From positions 1-64,000 of the forward strand of contig CAYNEO010000001.1 of assembly GCA_964396245.1 (NCBI GenBank): a DNA stretch of 64,000 nt. The letters run 5' to 3'. The DNA comes from CAYNEO01 sp964396245. Its GTDB lineage: Bacteria; Zixibacteria; MSB-5A5; GN15; FEB-12. A program made the translations under genes and the position numbers. Positions 9,274 through 17,692 of the stretch are shown here, piece after piece. Under the pieces are notes generated by a model. The model ran no database searches. It saw only the letters and a list, made by a program, of their open reading frames with translations, and had not been told where the DNA came from. Within the stretch, counting starts at the first letter, position 1, and each line of letters starts with the position of its first letter.

Positions 9274-9684
9274 ATGCATACGCTTGCGAGTTTTCTGGAA
9301 ACCGGGTTGAGTCTTGTCGTCTATCGCGACGGACAGGTTGTATTCGAATCGAGCGACTCTGATTTGAGGCCGCTGGTCACATATATCCGCACGTACGGCT
9401 CGCATGACGGCGAAGTGGTGATTTTCGACAAGTACGTGGGGCGGGCGGCGGCCCTGTTGATGGAGCTAATTCGACCGCATCATGTCTACGCGGGCGTGAT
9501 ATCCCAATCGGGAGCGCAAGCACTGAAGGACTCCGGTATTACGTTTGATGCGGGTCGGGAGGTCAAATACTTAATGGATGTGGCATCCGAGGGGATGTGC
9601 CGCTGGGAGAAAATGGCGATCGGTAAAACCGCCGAAGAGTTTCTAGCGGAACTGCGGAATATCATTACGGACGGATCAGGCTGA
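9274..9684 (+). CDS. DUF1893 family protein
   Basis: A 136-residue soluble protein matching DUF1893: the start LVVYRDGQVVFES, a central DKYVGRAAALLMELI, then VYAGVISQSGAQAL and a C-terminal GMCRWEKMAIG. In the family, the last block carries a conserved Cys that could be catalytic. The biochemical role is unknown; related proteins often sit near nucleotide or coenzyme enzymes. The frame is open further upstream, but the ATG at 9274 has a good Shine-Dalgarno sequence (GGAAGGA, about six bases away) and is where the similarity begins. It is divergent from the LonB gene and 280 bp upstream of the zinc-finger gene. Confidence 0.82.
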   Translation: MHTLASFLETGLSLVVYRDGQVVFESSDSDLRPLVTYIRTYGSHDGEVVIFDKYVGRAAALLMELIRPHHVYAGVISQSGAQALKDSGITFDAGREVKYLMDVASEGMCRWEKMAIGKTAEEFLAELRNIITDGSG

Positions 9685-9964
9685 TTATCGCGCCAACCGG
9701 GCTGAGCGAAGGAGAGTCCGACCCGGGCAACATTCGAGACGTCAAGGCAGAAAAGGGGGCTGTTTCGCCGGCGGTTAGCAAAGTATCCGGCGTATCCAAG
9801 AAATGCTTGCGTCGGGGGGCCCTGTCCGTTTTATTAATGGTCAAAGAGCCGAATTTGTAGAATAACATCCACCATACGCCCGACAATCATGCAGTCGGCA
9901 GGCAGCCATCTGAACATCGGACGGTCTCACAGGACCGCGGGGAAACGGGAAGGCAGGACAGTTC

Positions 9965-10774
9965 TTGGATTGGAAGTGTCCGACAAGTGATACGTGGCAG
10001 AGATTCCTGACCGATCCGGAAGGAATCGACAGAGAACCGCTACATCAGCACCTGCTGGCATGCCCGTATTGTACCTACTTCGTATCCCAGCTGCGGCAAC
10101 TCTATGCCGATTTGCTCGCCGACGACGATCGGTCCTCAGGCGATACCAACGTGCTTCTTCCCTGGACGGAGCCCGTTGATGACATGCGCACGGGCCACAC
10201 GCTGCTGGCGGCCCAGGGAGGTGTCGAGCCCGAGGCCGAGAGTGCGCTGGTGTTGACGTCGCCGGATAATCAGGTTCTTATGCGGGCGACCAGGGACACT
10301 CGCACGGGCCAGACCTGGCTGTACCTCATGTCGGAGGATCAGGCACGGTGTCAGAACGTGCTGATCAGACCGTTCGCCGGTGGGACCTCATTTCTGACGG
10401 ACGAAAACGGGCGCGCGTGCCTGGGAGATATCGCCTGGCCGGAGCCTCATATGATGACCGCCGAAATTCGTCCGCCGAAAGCATCATTTTCGATCGCCCT
10501 TACCGATAACTGGCCGGAAACGGGCCAGGAGATCGTGCTGCCATCGCTGGACAATCTGCGGCTGAGGGTTGCCGTGTCGCGTATCGGGCCGGGATGCAGG
10601 CTGCATCTGGAGGCAACGGACTGGCCGCAATCTATTGTGCCCGGGTCGGTTACGATTGCAATTCGAAATTCAAAAGACTTCTCGGATACGATAATTGCCC
10701 CGCTGACAACCGGGTGCGTCATCCACGACTGCACCAACGCTGACAGCCAAATCCAGATATACCTCTACCGCTGA
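9965..10774 (+). CDS. Zinc-finger (ZAS/zf-HC2-like) protein with beta-rich C-terminal domain
   Basis: A 269-residue protein. Near the N-terminus the motif HLLACPYC gives the HxxxCxxC signature of ZAS (zf-HC2) anti-sigma zinc fingers. Unlike classic anti-sigma factors it has no transmembrane helix; residues 75-269 are a soluble, beta-rich domain I do not recognise. No sigma factor is encoded nearby. The gene starts with TTG, chosen because a GGGAAGGCAGGA stretch lies just upstream and no in-frame ATG precedes the motif. The S16/FG-GAP gene begins 14 bases after its stop, so the two are very probably co-transcribed and functionally linked. A role as a zinc- or redox-responsive partner of that protein is inference. 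Confidence 0.65.
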   Translation: MDWKCPTSDTWQRFLTDPEGIDREPLHQHLLACPYCTYFVSQLRQLYADLLADDDRSSGDTNVLLPWTEPVDDMRTGHTLLAAQGGVEPEAESALVLTSPDNQVLMRATRDTRTGQTWLYLMSEDQARCQNVLIRPFAGGTSFLTDENGRACLGDIAWPEPHMMTAEIRPPKASFSIALTDNWPETGQEIVLPSLDNLRLRVAVSRIGPGCRLHLEATDWPQSIVPGSVTIAIRNSKDFSDTIIAPLTTGCVIHDCTNADSQIQIYLYR

Positions 10775-10788
10775 CGGGGAATGTCATT

Positions 10789-12924
10789 GTGCCGTCCTTT
10801 CTCGAGCTTGAAAAAGCAGCGTCACGTTTTCGCCAGAAATTCCGTCTTGCCCGCCTGCCGGAACTGAAACTGCTGTGCGGCCTGTCATTTTTCCGGGCGG
10901 CTAATCCAGAGAACAAAGAACTGTTTGAATCGTATGTCCGGGAATTTGTGCCTTCGCTCGCACGAGCGGCTCGTATGAGCAACCCGGTCGAGTTTCTGCC
11001 CGATGAGGTTCAGGCGCTGAATCAATTCATCCGCTGGCTGGAGTCGTTCGAAGCCGGGGTTGTGTTTCCCGATGACCTGGATGCCTTGAGGGGTTTGTCG
11101 AGCTCGATTGCCGATGGAATCTCCCGTTCCTTCGTTCCGCTCCCGATGGAGAAGCGTGGCGTTGTCGTCACCTGCCTCTTTGTCGAGCATTATCCCGATC
11201 TCGAGTTACCGCCTCGCGGCAGGCTGCTGCACATGCGCGTGACGGCCGAGAGACTTCCGGAAACGGACGATCATGACGATATTGTCATACGCAACCCGGT
11301 AGAGGAACCGGATGATCCTTTCCTGGAGCAAGCCAAGCTGTCGGTATCGGCGGCGCGGGGCTATCTCTCGCAGCGATACGGCCTCCCGGAGAAAGCCCGC
11401 TTTCGGTTCGATTACATCGTGATGTCAACCGCCGCTCGTTTCACGGGAGATTCCCTGGGGGTGGCATTCGCGGCCGGTGCGATTGCCGCCATCGCGAAGA
11501 TTGAAGTTCTACCGGAGCGAATCGAAGTATCGTCGGTCGCGGCTTTCAGCGGGGCGTTGACGAGTGACGGCTGGTTGATTCCGATCGATCCGTGGGCGCT
11601 GCGCCTGAAAATCTATCGCGCATTCCACTCAGACCTTCGGTATCTGGTGGTGCCGCGCGAGCATTTAACCGGGGCATGGAAGACGGTCTCGGAGCTGGAG
11701 GCGCAGTATCCGGGCCGCAAGCTGGAACTGGTGGGAGCCGATACGCTGTCATCAGTGGCCGGCGACTACCGTTTGATGCCGACACGCCGGGATTCGGCGG
11801 CGGTGTATCTCGCGCGGCGAGCTGCCCGGGCAGGACGGTCGGCGTGGGTCGAGGTACCGGCGATGATTGCGATCGCGATCATACTGGCTCTGCTGCTCAT
11901 ACCGGATCGGTTCATGCCGTGGTTTGATGACAACCCACTCTATGCGACGGTCAATGCCGGTCATAACAGCCTGGAGGTGTACAATCACGATTCAGTGATG
12001 CTGTGGACCGCAGTCTTCGACTGCCCGCTGGCCGACAATCCGTCCCCCACCACCGTTGCGGTCGGCGATCTTGATGGTGACCGGAAAAATGAAGTTCTCT
12101 TCATGCCCGTCAGCAGTACGGATTGTCCGGAGCGAGGAAAGTTTTATTGCTACTCGTTTGACGGTCAGCCGCTGTATAGCCGAAACTGCCCCATATTGAA
12201 CAGGTTTCCCGGTGACACCGCCGGCGTCCTGTACGATATCGGAGAAATAGCCATTGTCGATGCGGGCGATCAACCGATCATCTACACCTCGGTCCAGCAG
12301 GAGATCCCGGCGCGCAAACATATCCGGCTCTGGAGCGCAACAGGTGACTCGCTGGGGTGGTACATCAACTGGGGACACGGATCTTTCCGCATGGCCGATG
12401 ATCTGGACGGCGACGGCCGGCCGGAACTGTTGTTTCTGGCGTACAACAATCCGATGCATTGTGCGGCGTTGTTCGCGCTGCGTACCGACTCCTGCAGCGG
12501 ATTTTCGCCGCCATATAAGGATGGCCCTCAATACGACTGGCTGACACGCGGTGAGCAATATGGATACGTGGTCTTTCCCGTTACCGATATCGGCAAGATT
12601 GATTTGCCGACCTATTACAATGGTCCCGGCAGTCACGGCATAGTGAAGAAGGAAACGGGAACGATGGAAATCTACATCAACGAGTCCGGAGTCGGGGGTG
12701 CGGAGTGCGCCGTGATCTACACGCTCGATAGAGACCTCCGGCCAACGCGAGCAGTGTGCAACGATGCATACTGGAAGCGTCGTGATCAGTTGGTGTCGGA
12801 GGGTCGTCTCCCTGCCGCCGAGACGTCTGAATATCAGCGCGGTCTTCGCGACGCCGTTCTCCGCTGGACCGACAGCGGCTGGGTAAGTGAAGGAAAGCAT
12901 CGTACGATTGCGGGCGGACACTGA
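10789..12924 (+). CDS. Membrane protein joining a stand-alone Lon-type (S16) domain to FG-GAP-like repeats
   Basis: A 711-residue protein with an unusual order of parts. Residues 1-180 are helical with no recognised domain and no ATPase motif. Residues 185-330 resemble the Lon proteolytic fold: Ser222 in RFTGDSLGVAFAAGA matches the catalytic serine block, and Lys274 in LIPIDPWALRLKIYRAF matches the catalytic lysine block. The pair is 52 residues apart against 43 in Lon. A single transmembrane helix lies near 357-376. The C-terminal part carries FG-GAP/VCBS-like calcium loops, GDLDGDRKNE near 426 and DDLDGDGRPE near 537, probably periplasmic. The start is GTG with GGGGA upstream. It is co-transcribed with the ZAS-finger gene. 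Family membership of the S16 part is a motif-level call. Confidence 0.62.
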   Translation: MPSFLELEKAASRFRQKFRLARLPELKLLCGLSFFRAANPENKELFESYVREFVPSLARAARMSNPVEFLPDEVQALNQFIRWLESFEAGVVFPDDLDALRGLSSSIADGISRSFVPLPMEKRGVVVTCLFVEHYPDLELPPRGRLLHMRVTAERLPETDDHDDIVIRNPVEEPDDPFLEQAKLSVSAARGYLSQRYGLPEKARFRFDYIVMSTAARFTGDSLGVAFAAGAIAAIAKIEVLPERIEVSSVAAFSGALTSDGWLIPIDPWALRLKIYRAFHSDLRYLVVPREHLTGAWKTVSELEAQYPGRKLELVGADTLSSVAGDYRLMPTRRDSAAVYLARRAARAGRSAWVEVPAMIAIAIILALLLIPDRFMPWFDDNPLYATVNAGHNSLEVYNHDSVMLWTAVFDCPLADNPSPTTVAVGDLDGDRKNEVLFMPVSSTDCPERGKFYCYSFDGQPLYSRNCPILNRFPGDTAGVLYDIGEIAIVDAGDQPIIYTSVQQEIPARKHIRLWSATGDSLGWYINWGHGSFRMADDLDGDGRPELLFLAYNNPMHCAALFALRTDSCSGFSPPYKDGPQYDWLTRGEQYGYVVFPVTDIGKIDLPTYYNGPGSHGIVKKETGTMEIYINESGVGGAECAVIYTLDRDLRPTRAVCNDAYWKRRDQLVSEGRLPAAETSEYQRGLRDAVLRWTDSGWVSEGKHRTIAGGH

Positions 12925-12936
12925 CGTAAAATCATT

Positions 12937-12962
12937 GATCAGAAATTCTGATCTGATATCAG
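12937..12962. promoter_or_regulatory. Cluster of perfect palindromes, candidate operator
   Basis: GATCAGAAATTCTGATC (12937-12953) is a perfect 8+1+8 palindrome. It overlaps CTGATATCAG (12953-12962), a second perfect palindrome, which runs directly into alternating CG. The cluster lies in the gap before the amidohydrolase-racemase operon. The symmetric form suits a dimeric regulator; the one-base centre makes an RNA hairpin less likely. No T-run follows. Confidence 0.4.
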
Positions 12963-13108
12963 CGCGCGCTTACGGCTGACTCCTCTCTTCGTCTCTCCCC
13001 TGATTTGTCATTTCAAGAAAAGTTCCGTATACTTGGTGGATCGATTGTGCCGATATACCGGTTGAAGGATATTATTTTGGAGCCGATCACGAATTTACGG
13101 AAGGAATA

Positions 13109-14251
13109 ATGCAGGAGACAGACAGTAAACTGATTGAGTTGCGCCACACCTTGCACCGGAACGCGGAACTTTCCGGCAACGAATCCGGGACAGCCCGTAT
13201 CATCACCGACTTTTTGCAATCATACCAACCCGACAGCCTTATCGAGAATCTTGGCGGTCACGGAATCGCGGCCATATTTAACGGACGGAGCGCCGGTCCC
13301 CGGGTTCTTTTTCGATGTGAACTCGATGCGCTACCGATAGCGGAGACGGTGACCTTGCCGTGGTCGTCGGAATCGGACGGCGCGTCGCACAAGTGCGGTC
13401 ACGACGGTCACATGACGATGGTGGCGGCGCTGGCTCCCCGTTTGCGGTCCCAACCGCCATCATCGGGTTCGGTGGTGCTGCTGTTTCAGCCGGGCGAAGA
13501 AATCGGACAGGGAGCACAATGGGTACTCGATGATCCGAAGTTCAAAGAAATTGCGCCTGATTACGTTTTCGCCCTGCATAACCTGCCGGGATATCGTCGT
13601 CACGCCGTAATCGTGCGCGACGGCGTGTTTGCCTCTTCCTCGAGGGGACTTATCGTTCGCCTGCACGGAGCATCGTCGCATGCCGCCGAGCCGGAGCAGG
13701 GGCACAGTCCGGCGCTTGCGGTGGCGCAGTTGATTACGTCGTTCAGCGCCGCCGGTCAGTTCTACACGGCTCTTCACGAATCGGCGCAGGTGACGGTGAT
13801 TCACGCGAAACTTGGTGAACGCGCATTCGGTACGTCGCCCGGTGAAGCGGTGGTGATGGCCACGCTTCGCTCGCATTCCGAGAGTGTCATGCACCGGCTG
13901 GCAGATCGCTGCACGACTATAGCCGGGCACGTCGCCTCAACGTATGAGCTTGGCGCGGAGGTCGAGTGGGTTGAAGCGTTTCCCTCGACGGTCAACGACA
14001 ATGAATCGGTACGTCTTGTTGAGAAATGCGCCGGTGCGCTGGATCTCGGGGTTGTGCATCGCGATACTCCATTCGCATGGTCTGAAGATTTCGGCAATTT
14101 CACGGCACGGTACGCGGGTGCGTTGTTCGGACTGGGTTCAGGCGAAGAGCAGCCGGCGCTGCACCACCCCGATTACGATTTTCCTGATGACCTTCTCGTC
14201 ACGGGCACGAACATGTTCGCCGAGATAATCAGGGAATTGCTCGAAAAGTGA
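13109..14251 (+). CDS. M20D-family amidohydrolase (N-acyl amino acid or aminoacyl amidase)
   Basis: A 380-residue cytosolic metallohydrolase of the M20D group (hippurate/IAA-amino-acid hydrolase-like). Early residues LRHTLHRNAELSGNE are typical. Metal ligands are visible at Cys96-Gly-His98-Asp-Gly-His101, at the Glu pair 130-131 in FQPGEE, and later in FALHNLPG and LHHPDY. The family removes acyl groups from amino acids or cleaves small amide substrates. The ATG has GGAAGGA three bases upstream. The gene opens a same-strand run with two racemase-fold proteins, a GNAT and a symporter, and ends 43 bp before the first racemase gene. This context suggests release of amino acids from acylated, peptide or cell-wall-derived compounds. 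Confidence 0.88.
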   Translation: MQETDSKLIELRHTLHRNAELSGNESGTARIITDFLQSYQPDSLIENLGGHGIAAIFNGRSAGPRVLFRCELDALPIAETVTLPWSSESDGASHKCGHDGHMTMVAALAPRLRSQPPSSGSVVLLFQPGEEIGQGAQWVLDDPKFKEIAPDYVFALHNLPGYRRHAVIVRDGVFASSSRGLIVRLHGASSHAAEPEQGHSPALAVAQLITSFSAAGQFYTALHESAQVTVIHAKLGERAFGTSPGEAVVMATLRSHSESVMHRLADRCTTIAGHVASTYELGAEVEWVEAFPSTVNDNESVRLVEKCAGALDLGVVHRDTPFAWSEDFGNFTARYAGALFGLGSGEEQPALHHPDYDFPDDLLVTGTNMFAEIIRELLEK

Positions 14252-14294
14252 TCCCGCAGAAACATGGCGGCGTTGTCGCTGTTACAAGAGATGA

Positions 14295-15473
14295 GTGAGT
14301 GATTTCATGTTTTACCCGTCCTGCATCGAACTCAGCAAACTGGCGCTTCAGAAGAACCTGCGTTTTCTCCGAGATTTCATCGGCCGCGATGTCGTGTTTT
14401 CGTCGGTGATAAAAGGCAACGCGTACGGACACGGAATAAACGTGTTTGTGCCGCTTGCCGAAGCATGCGGGGTGAGACATTTTTCCGTATTCAGCGCCGA
14501 TGAGGCGCTGCGGGCGCTGAAAAGCCGGACGAAGCCGAGTGATATCATGATCATGGGGGCGATCGACAATCCCGAAGTCGAATGGGCGGTCGAAAACCGT
14601 ATCTCGTTCTATATATTCGAACTGGAGCGTTTGCGCGCTGCCCTTCAGGCGGCACAAGGACTCGGTATTCCGGCCAGGATTCACCTGGAGCTCGAGACGG
14701 GCATGAACCGCACCGGCCTGCAGGACGGACAGGTTCACGAGGCCGTCAAGCTGATAAAGGACAATCACGAGCACTTTGTCATCGACGGGGTCTGCACTCA
14801 CTACGCCGGAGCCGAGAGTGTCGGCAATCACCTCCGCGTGCAGACTCAGATTCAGTCGTACAACGATCAATGCGCGATGCTGAAAGAGGAAGGACTCGAC
14901 CTCGGTCGTCGTCATACGGCGTGCTCGGCGGCGGCGCTTTCGTATCCGGAGACGATTATGGATATGGTGCGAATCGGGATAGCTCACTACGGATACTGGC
15001 CAAGTCGTGAGACGCGAATGCACTATATCCTCAACCGGCCGAACGGCAAGACAAAACGCCATATCGACCCGCTTCACCGCGTGTTACGGTGGAGCAGCCG
15101 CATCATGAGCATCAAACGGGTGAAGGCGGGTGAATTTGTCAGCTATGGAACGTCGTACCAGACCACGCGCGACGAAACGATTGCATCGGTGCCGGTGGGA
15201 TATTTCCACGGATTTGCGCGCGGGTTGAGTAATCTCGGTTATGTACTCGTGCACGGGCGTCGCTGCCCGGTTGTCGGAATCGTGAACATGCACATGATAA
15301 CGGTTAACGTTACCGGGCTGACAGATGTGAAGAAGGGTGACGAAGTAGTCATTATCGGCAAGCAAAGGAAACAGCAGATTACCGTTGGTTCGTTCAGCGA
15401 TTTATCCCGCTTCCTCAACTATGAGATTCTTGTTCGCCTTCCTTCCGAGGTCCCGCGCGTGGTTGTCGATTGA
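14295..15473 (+). CDS. alr: Alanine racemase-like PLP enzyme
   Basis: A 392-residue fold-type III PLP enzyme. The PLP lysine is Lys40 in SVIKGNAYGHG, and LELETGMNRTG follows. The C-terminal domain has the second catalytic base, Tyr, in VSYGTSYQT. It normally interconverts L- and D-alanine. Two departures are visible: the usual GYADG block reads GYFHGFAR, and the substrate-binding SMDQ block reads NMHM, losing the usual Asp. Substrate preference may therefore differ from alanine. The GTG at 14295 is used here; an in-frame ATG at 14307 is equally plausible. It follows the amidohydrolase gene by 43 bp. Confidence 0.85.
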   Translation: MSDFMFYPSCIELSKLALQKNLRFLRDFIGRDVVFSSVIKGNAYGHGINVFVPLAEACGVRHFSVFSADEALRALKSRTKPSDIMIMGAIDNPEVEWAVENRISFYIFELERLRAALQAAQGLGIPARIHLELETGMNRTGLQDGQVHEAVKLIKDNHEHFVIDGVCTHYAGAESVGNHLRVQTQIQSYNDQCAMLKEEGLDLGRRHTACSAAALSYPETIMDMVRIGIAHYGYWPSRETRMHYILNRPNGKTKRHIDPLHRVLRWSSRIMSIKRVKAGEFVSYGTSYQTTRDETIASVPVGYFHGFARGLSNLGYVLVHGRRCPVVGIVNMHMITVNVTGLTDVKKGDEVVIIGKQRKQQITVGSFSDLSRFLNYEILVRLPSEVPRVVVD

Positions 15474-15611
15474 TTAACGAAGAAGCGCGGTGACAGGCGC
15501 ACAAGTTCGACCGGATGTCCTTAACTGACGGAGTCGTCGAAAACTTTCCCGCATTTGAGGCATACAAGACAGTGAGCATTTGAGCGGAAAGGAAGTATTT
15601 TTTTTAAACGC

Positions 15612-15639
15612 TTTACAAACCGCAGGATAACGTTATAAT
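15612..15639 (+). promoter_or_regulatory. Strong sigma70-type promoter inside the racemase cluster
   Basis: TTTACA (15612-15617) and a perfect TATAAT (15634-15639) are separated by 16 bases. It lies 140 bp past the alanine-racemase stop and should give the GNAT-racemase-symporter genes their own transcript. Confidence 0.65.
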
Positions 15640-15654
15640 ATTGTCGAAGTAATT

Positions 15655-15924
15655 ATGGCAGAAGAAGATTGCCGGAAAGAGCAGACTATCATCGTCGTGC
15701 GCAATACATATGCATCCATGTGGGCGGCCGCTGATACGGCGGACGTTCACAGCGATTACCGGGTTCTATGCGAAGAGCGGATACCCGGAATTTCAATCAT
15801 CTCCGTCTCAGAATGCCGCGAGGTTGTCACGCGCTGGTTTACGCGCGTTTTTGAAGCTCTGCCCAATGCCTTCAATCGCGGCGACCTGAGCATTCGTTGT
15901 CGCTCATTCACATCGTTCGGATAA
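15655..15924 (+). CDS. Doubtful 89-aa ORF
   Basis: An open frame starting only 15 bases after a perfect -10 box, so its mRNA would be almost leaderless. The translation (beginning MAEEDCRKEQTIIVV) shows no recognised domain and its second half is rich in Arg and Ser, as in non-coding frames. There is no Shine-Dalgarno sequence. It may be the untranslated leader of the GNAT gene. Confidence 0.2.
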   Translation: MAEEDCRKEQTIIVVRNTYASMWAAADTADVHSDYRVLCEERIPGISIISVSECREVVTRWFTRVFEALPNAFNRGDLSIRCRSFTSFG

Positions 15925-16003
15925 GCGCGCAATTTCCTCTTTGTCGGGATTTCTGGATTTTCATTCTCACGATCGATTCGTGCGAAGAAAGGATTACTAT
16001 TAT

Positions 16004-16483
16004 ATGAAAGATGCAAAATCAGTCGAAACAGCCACCGATCAATTGCAGATACATGAGATTCACACGCCGGATGAGTTTCCATCGTGGATAGACCGCGACG
16101 GTCTCGCCGAGTTTCTTCATGCCGCATTGAAACCGTACGAGGACCCGGTGGAGTACATCCAGGGTGCGCTGGATTACGTGTTCGGCAAGGACGAATGTGC
16201 CGGCGGTTTTATTCTCATCGGTGAAATCGCACAAAAGCCGGTGGGCGCGCTGGTGATGTTGAAAACGAACATGTCGGGATACATCCCGGAAAATATCCTG
16301 CTGTTTATTGCAGTTGATCCTTCCGCTCGCGGCAAGGGAGTCGGCGGCAAGATAATCAAACACGGTCTCGAGAAAGCCGACGGCGATGTCAAGTTGCATG
16401 TCGAGTATGACAACCCGGCAAAACGATTGTATGAGCGGATCGGCTTCACAAGCAAGTATGCCGAGATGAGGTATCACAAATGA
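16004..16483 (+). CDS. GNAT-family N-acetyltransferase
   Basis: A 159-residue acetyltransferase. The acetyl-CoA-binding motif A is visible as FIAVDPSARGKGVGGKII, followed by the motif-B-like VEYDNPAKRLYERIGF. The enzyme transfers an acetyl group from acetyl-CoA to an amine; the substrate is unknown, though the neighbours make an amino acid or small peptide a fair guess. The ATG at 16004 is chosen over an earlier in-frame start because AAGAAAGGA lies upstream of it. Its stop overlaps the start of the next racemase gene by four bases (ATGA), so the two are translationally coupled. The strong promoter at 15612 probably drives it. Confidence 0.88.
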   Translation: MKDAKSVETATDQLQIHEIHTPDEFPSWIDRDGLAEFLHAALKPYEDPVEYIQGALDYVFGKDECAGGFILIGEIAQKPVGALVMLKTNMSGYIPENILLFIAVDPSARGKGVGGKIIKHGLEKADGDVKLHVEYDNPAKRLYERIGFTSKYAEMRYHK

Positions 16484-17643
16484 ACCGGGTAACGATCAGT
16501 CTTGACGCGTTACGACATAATCTCTCAGTCATCGGCAAATGGATGAATGATCGTGACAGCCGGTGGACGGTTGTCACGAAAGTGCTGTGCGGTCACGCTC
16601 CGACATTGCGGGCGCTTCAGTTGCTCGGCGTAAGGTCAATGGGTGATTCCCGTCTGTCCAATGTCAGGGCGATCGAACGCATCATTCCTGATTTCGAGTC
16701 GTGGTACCTCCGGGTGCCGGACATGTCCTCGATCGAGGAAGTGGTGTCGCTGGCTGATGTCAGCCTTAACAGCGAGATCGAGATAATCGAGGCGCTGAAC
16801 AAGGAAGCGGGCCGTCAGGGGAAAAACCACGGCATTATCATCATGATCGAGCTCGGTGACCTTCGCGAGGGCATTCTCCCGGGATCGCTGGTGAAGTTCT
16901 ACGAGGAGATTTTTGAGTTGCCGAATATTACCGTGTGGGGAATCGGCGCCAACCTCGGGTGTCTGGTCGGTGCGGTTCCGTCGGTGGATCAGTTCATGCA
17001 GCTCGTTCTCTACCGGGAGTTGCTGGAGCTCAAATTCGAGCGATCGTTGCCGATGATCTCGGCGGGGTCCACGGCGGTTCTGCCGCTGATGCTGGACGGC
17101 AGTCTACCCAAAGCGATCAACCATTTCCGAATCGGTGAGGCGATTTTCCTTGGGACTGACCTTGTAAACGGCGGCCTTCTTCCGGGCCTGCGCGACGATA
17201 TCGTTCTTCTGGAAGCGGAGATAGCGGAGATTAAGGAGAAGGGGCTCGTTCCCGTGGTGGAGACGTCGTCGATTTCTCCTTTCGACAACGAGCCTGATGA
17301 AGAAACGCCGCCGGGACAGCGCGGGTATCGTGCGCTGGTGAGTGTGGGCAATCTGGATACGGATATTTCGGGTCTGACACCGATCAATCCGAATCACAAG
17401 ATCGCGGGTGCGTCGAGCGATATCGCGGTGATCAATCTCGGCGACAACCCGGAGGACCTCCGCGTCGGCGATACGATCAAGTTTCGAGTCAATTATTCCG
17501 CGCTTTTGCGGCTCATGAGCGGGAAATACATTTCCAAGGAGATTCATCCGGCTCTCGACGAATTTGAGAAGAGTCTCAGCGGCAAGCAACGCGGCGTCGA
17601 TCCGGTTGTCGAAGAGTTCACCCGTCCGGAGGACGTGAACTGA
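16480..17643 (+). CDS. Ornithine racemase-like PLP protein (alanine racemase N-terminal fold)
   Basis: A 387-residue protein of the group annotated as predicted amino-acid or ornithine racemase (COG3457). The PLP lysine is Lys34 in VVTKVLCGH. ADVSLNSEIEIIEALN and MIELGDLREGILP follow, the latter being the barrel block typical of this group. The C-terminal half carries MISAGSTAVLPLM and FRIGEAIFLG. Family members racemise ornithine or other basic amino acids in the cytosol; the exact substrate here is not determinable. It overlaps the GNAT gene by four bases and precedes the symporter by 49 bp. Confidence 0.85.
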   Translation: MNRVTISLDALRHNLSVIGKWMNDRDSRWTVVTKVLCGHAPTLRALQLLGVRSMGDSRLSNVRAIERIIPDFESWYLRVPDMSSIEEVVSLADVSLNSEIEIIEALNKEAGRQGKNHGIIIMIELGDLREGILPGSLVKFYEEIFELPNITVWGIGANLGCLVGAVPSVDQFMQLVLYRELLELKFERSLPMISAGSTAVLPLMLDGSLPKAINHFRIGEAIFLGTDLVNGGLLPGLRDDIVLLEAEIAEIKEKGLVPVVETSSISPFDNEPDEETPPGQRGYRALVSVGNLDTDISGLTPINPNHKIAGASSDIAVINLGDNPEDLRVGDTIKFRVNYSALLRLMSGKYISKEIHPALDEFEKSLSGKQRGVDPVVEEFTRPEDVN

Positions 17644-17692
17644 TCAGTATCGGCAGCTGTGAGCGGTTTGATTTCATCGGGGAAGCAAGACA

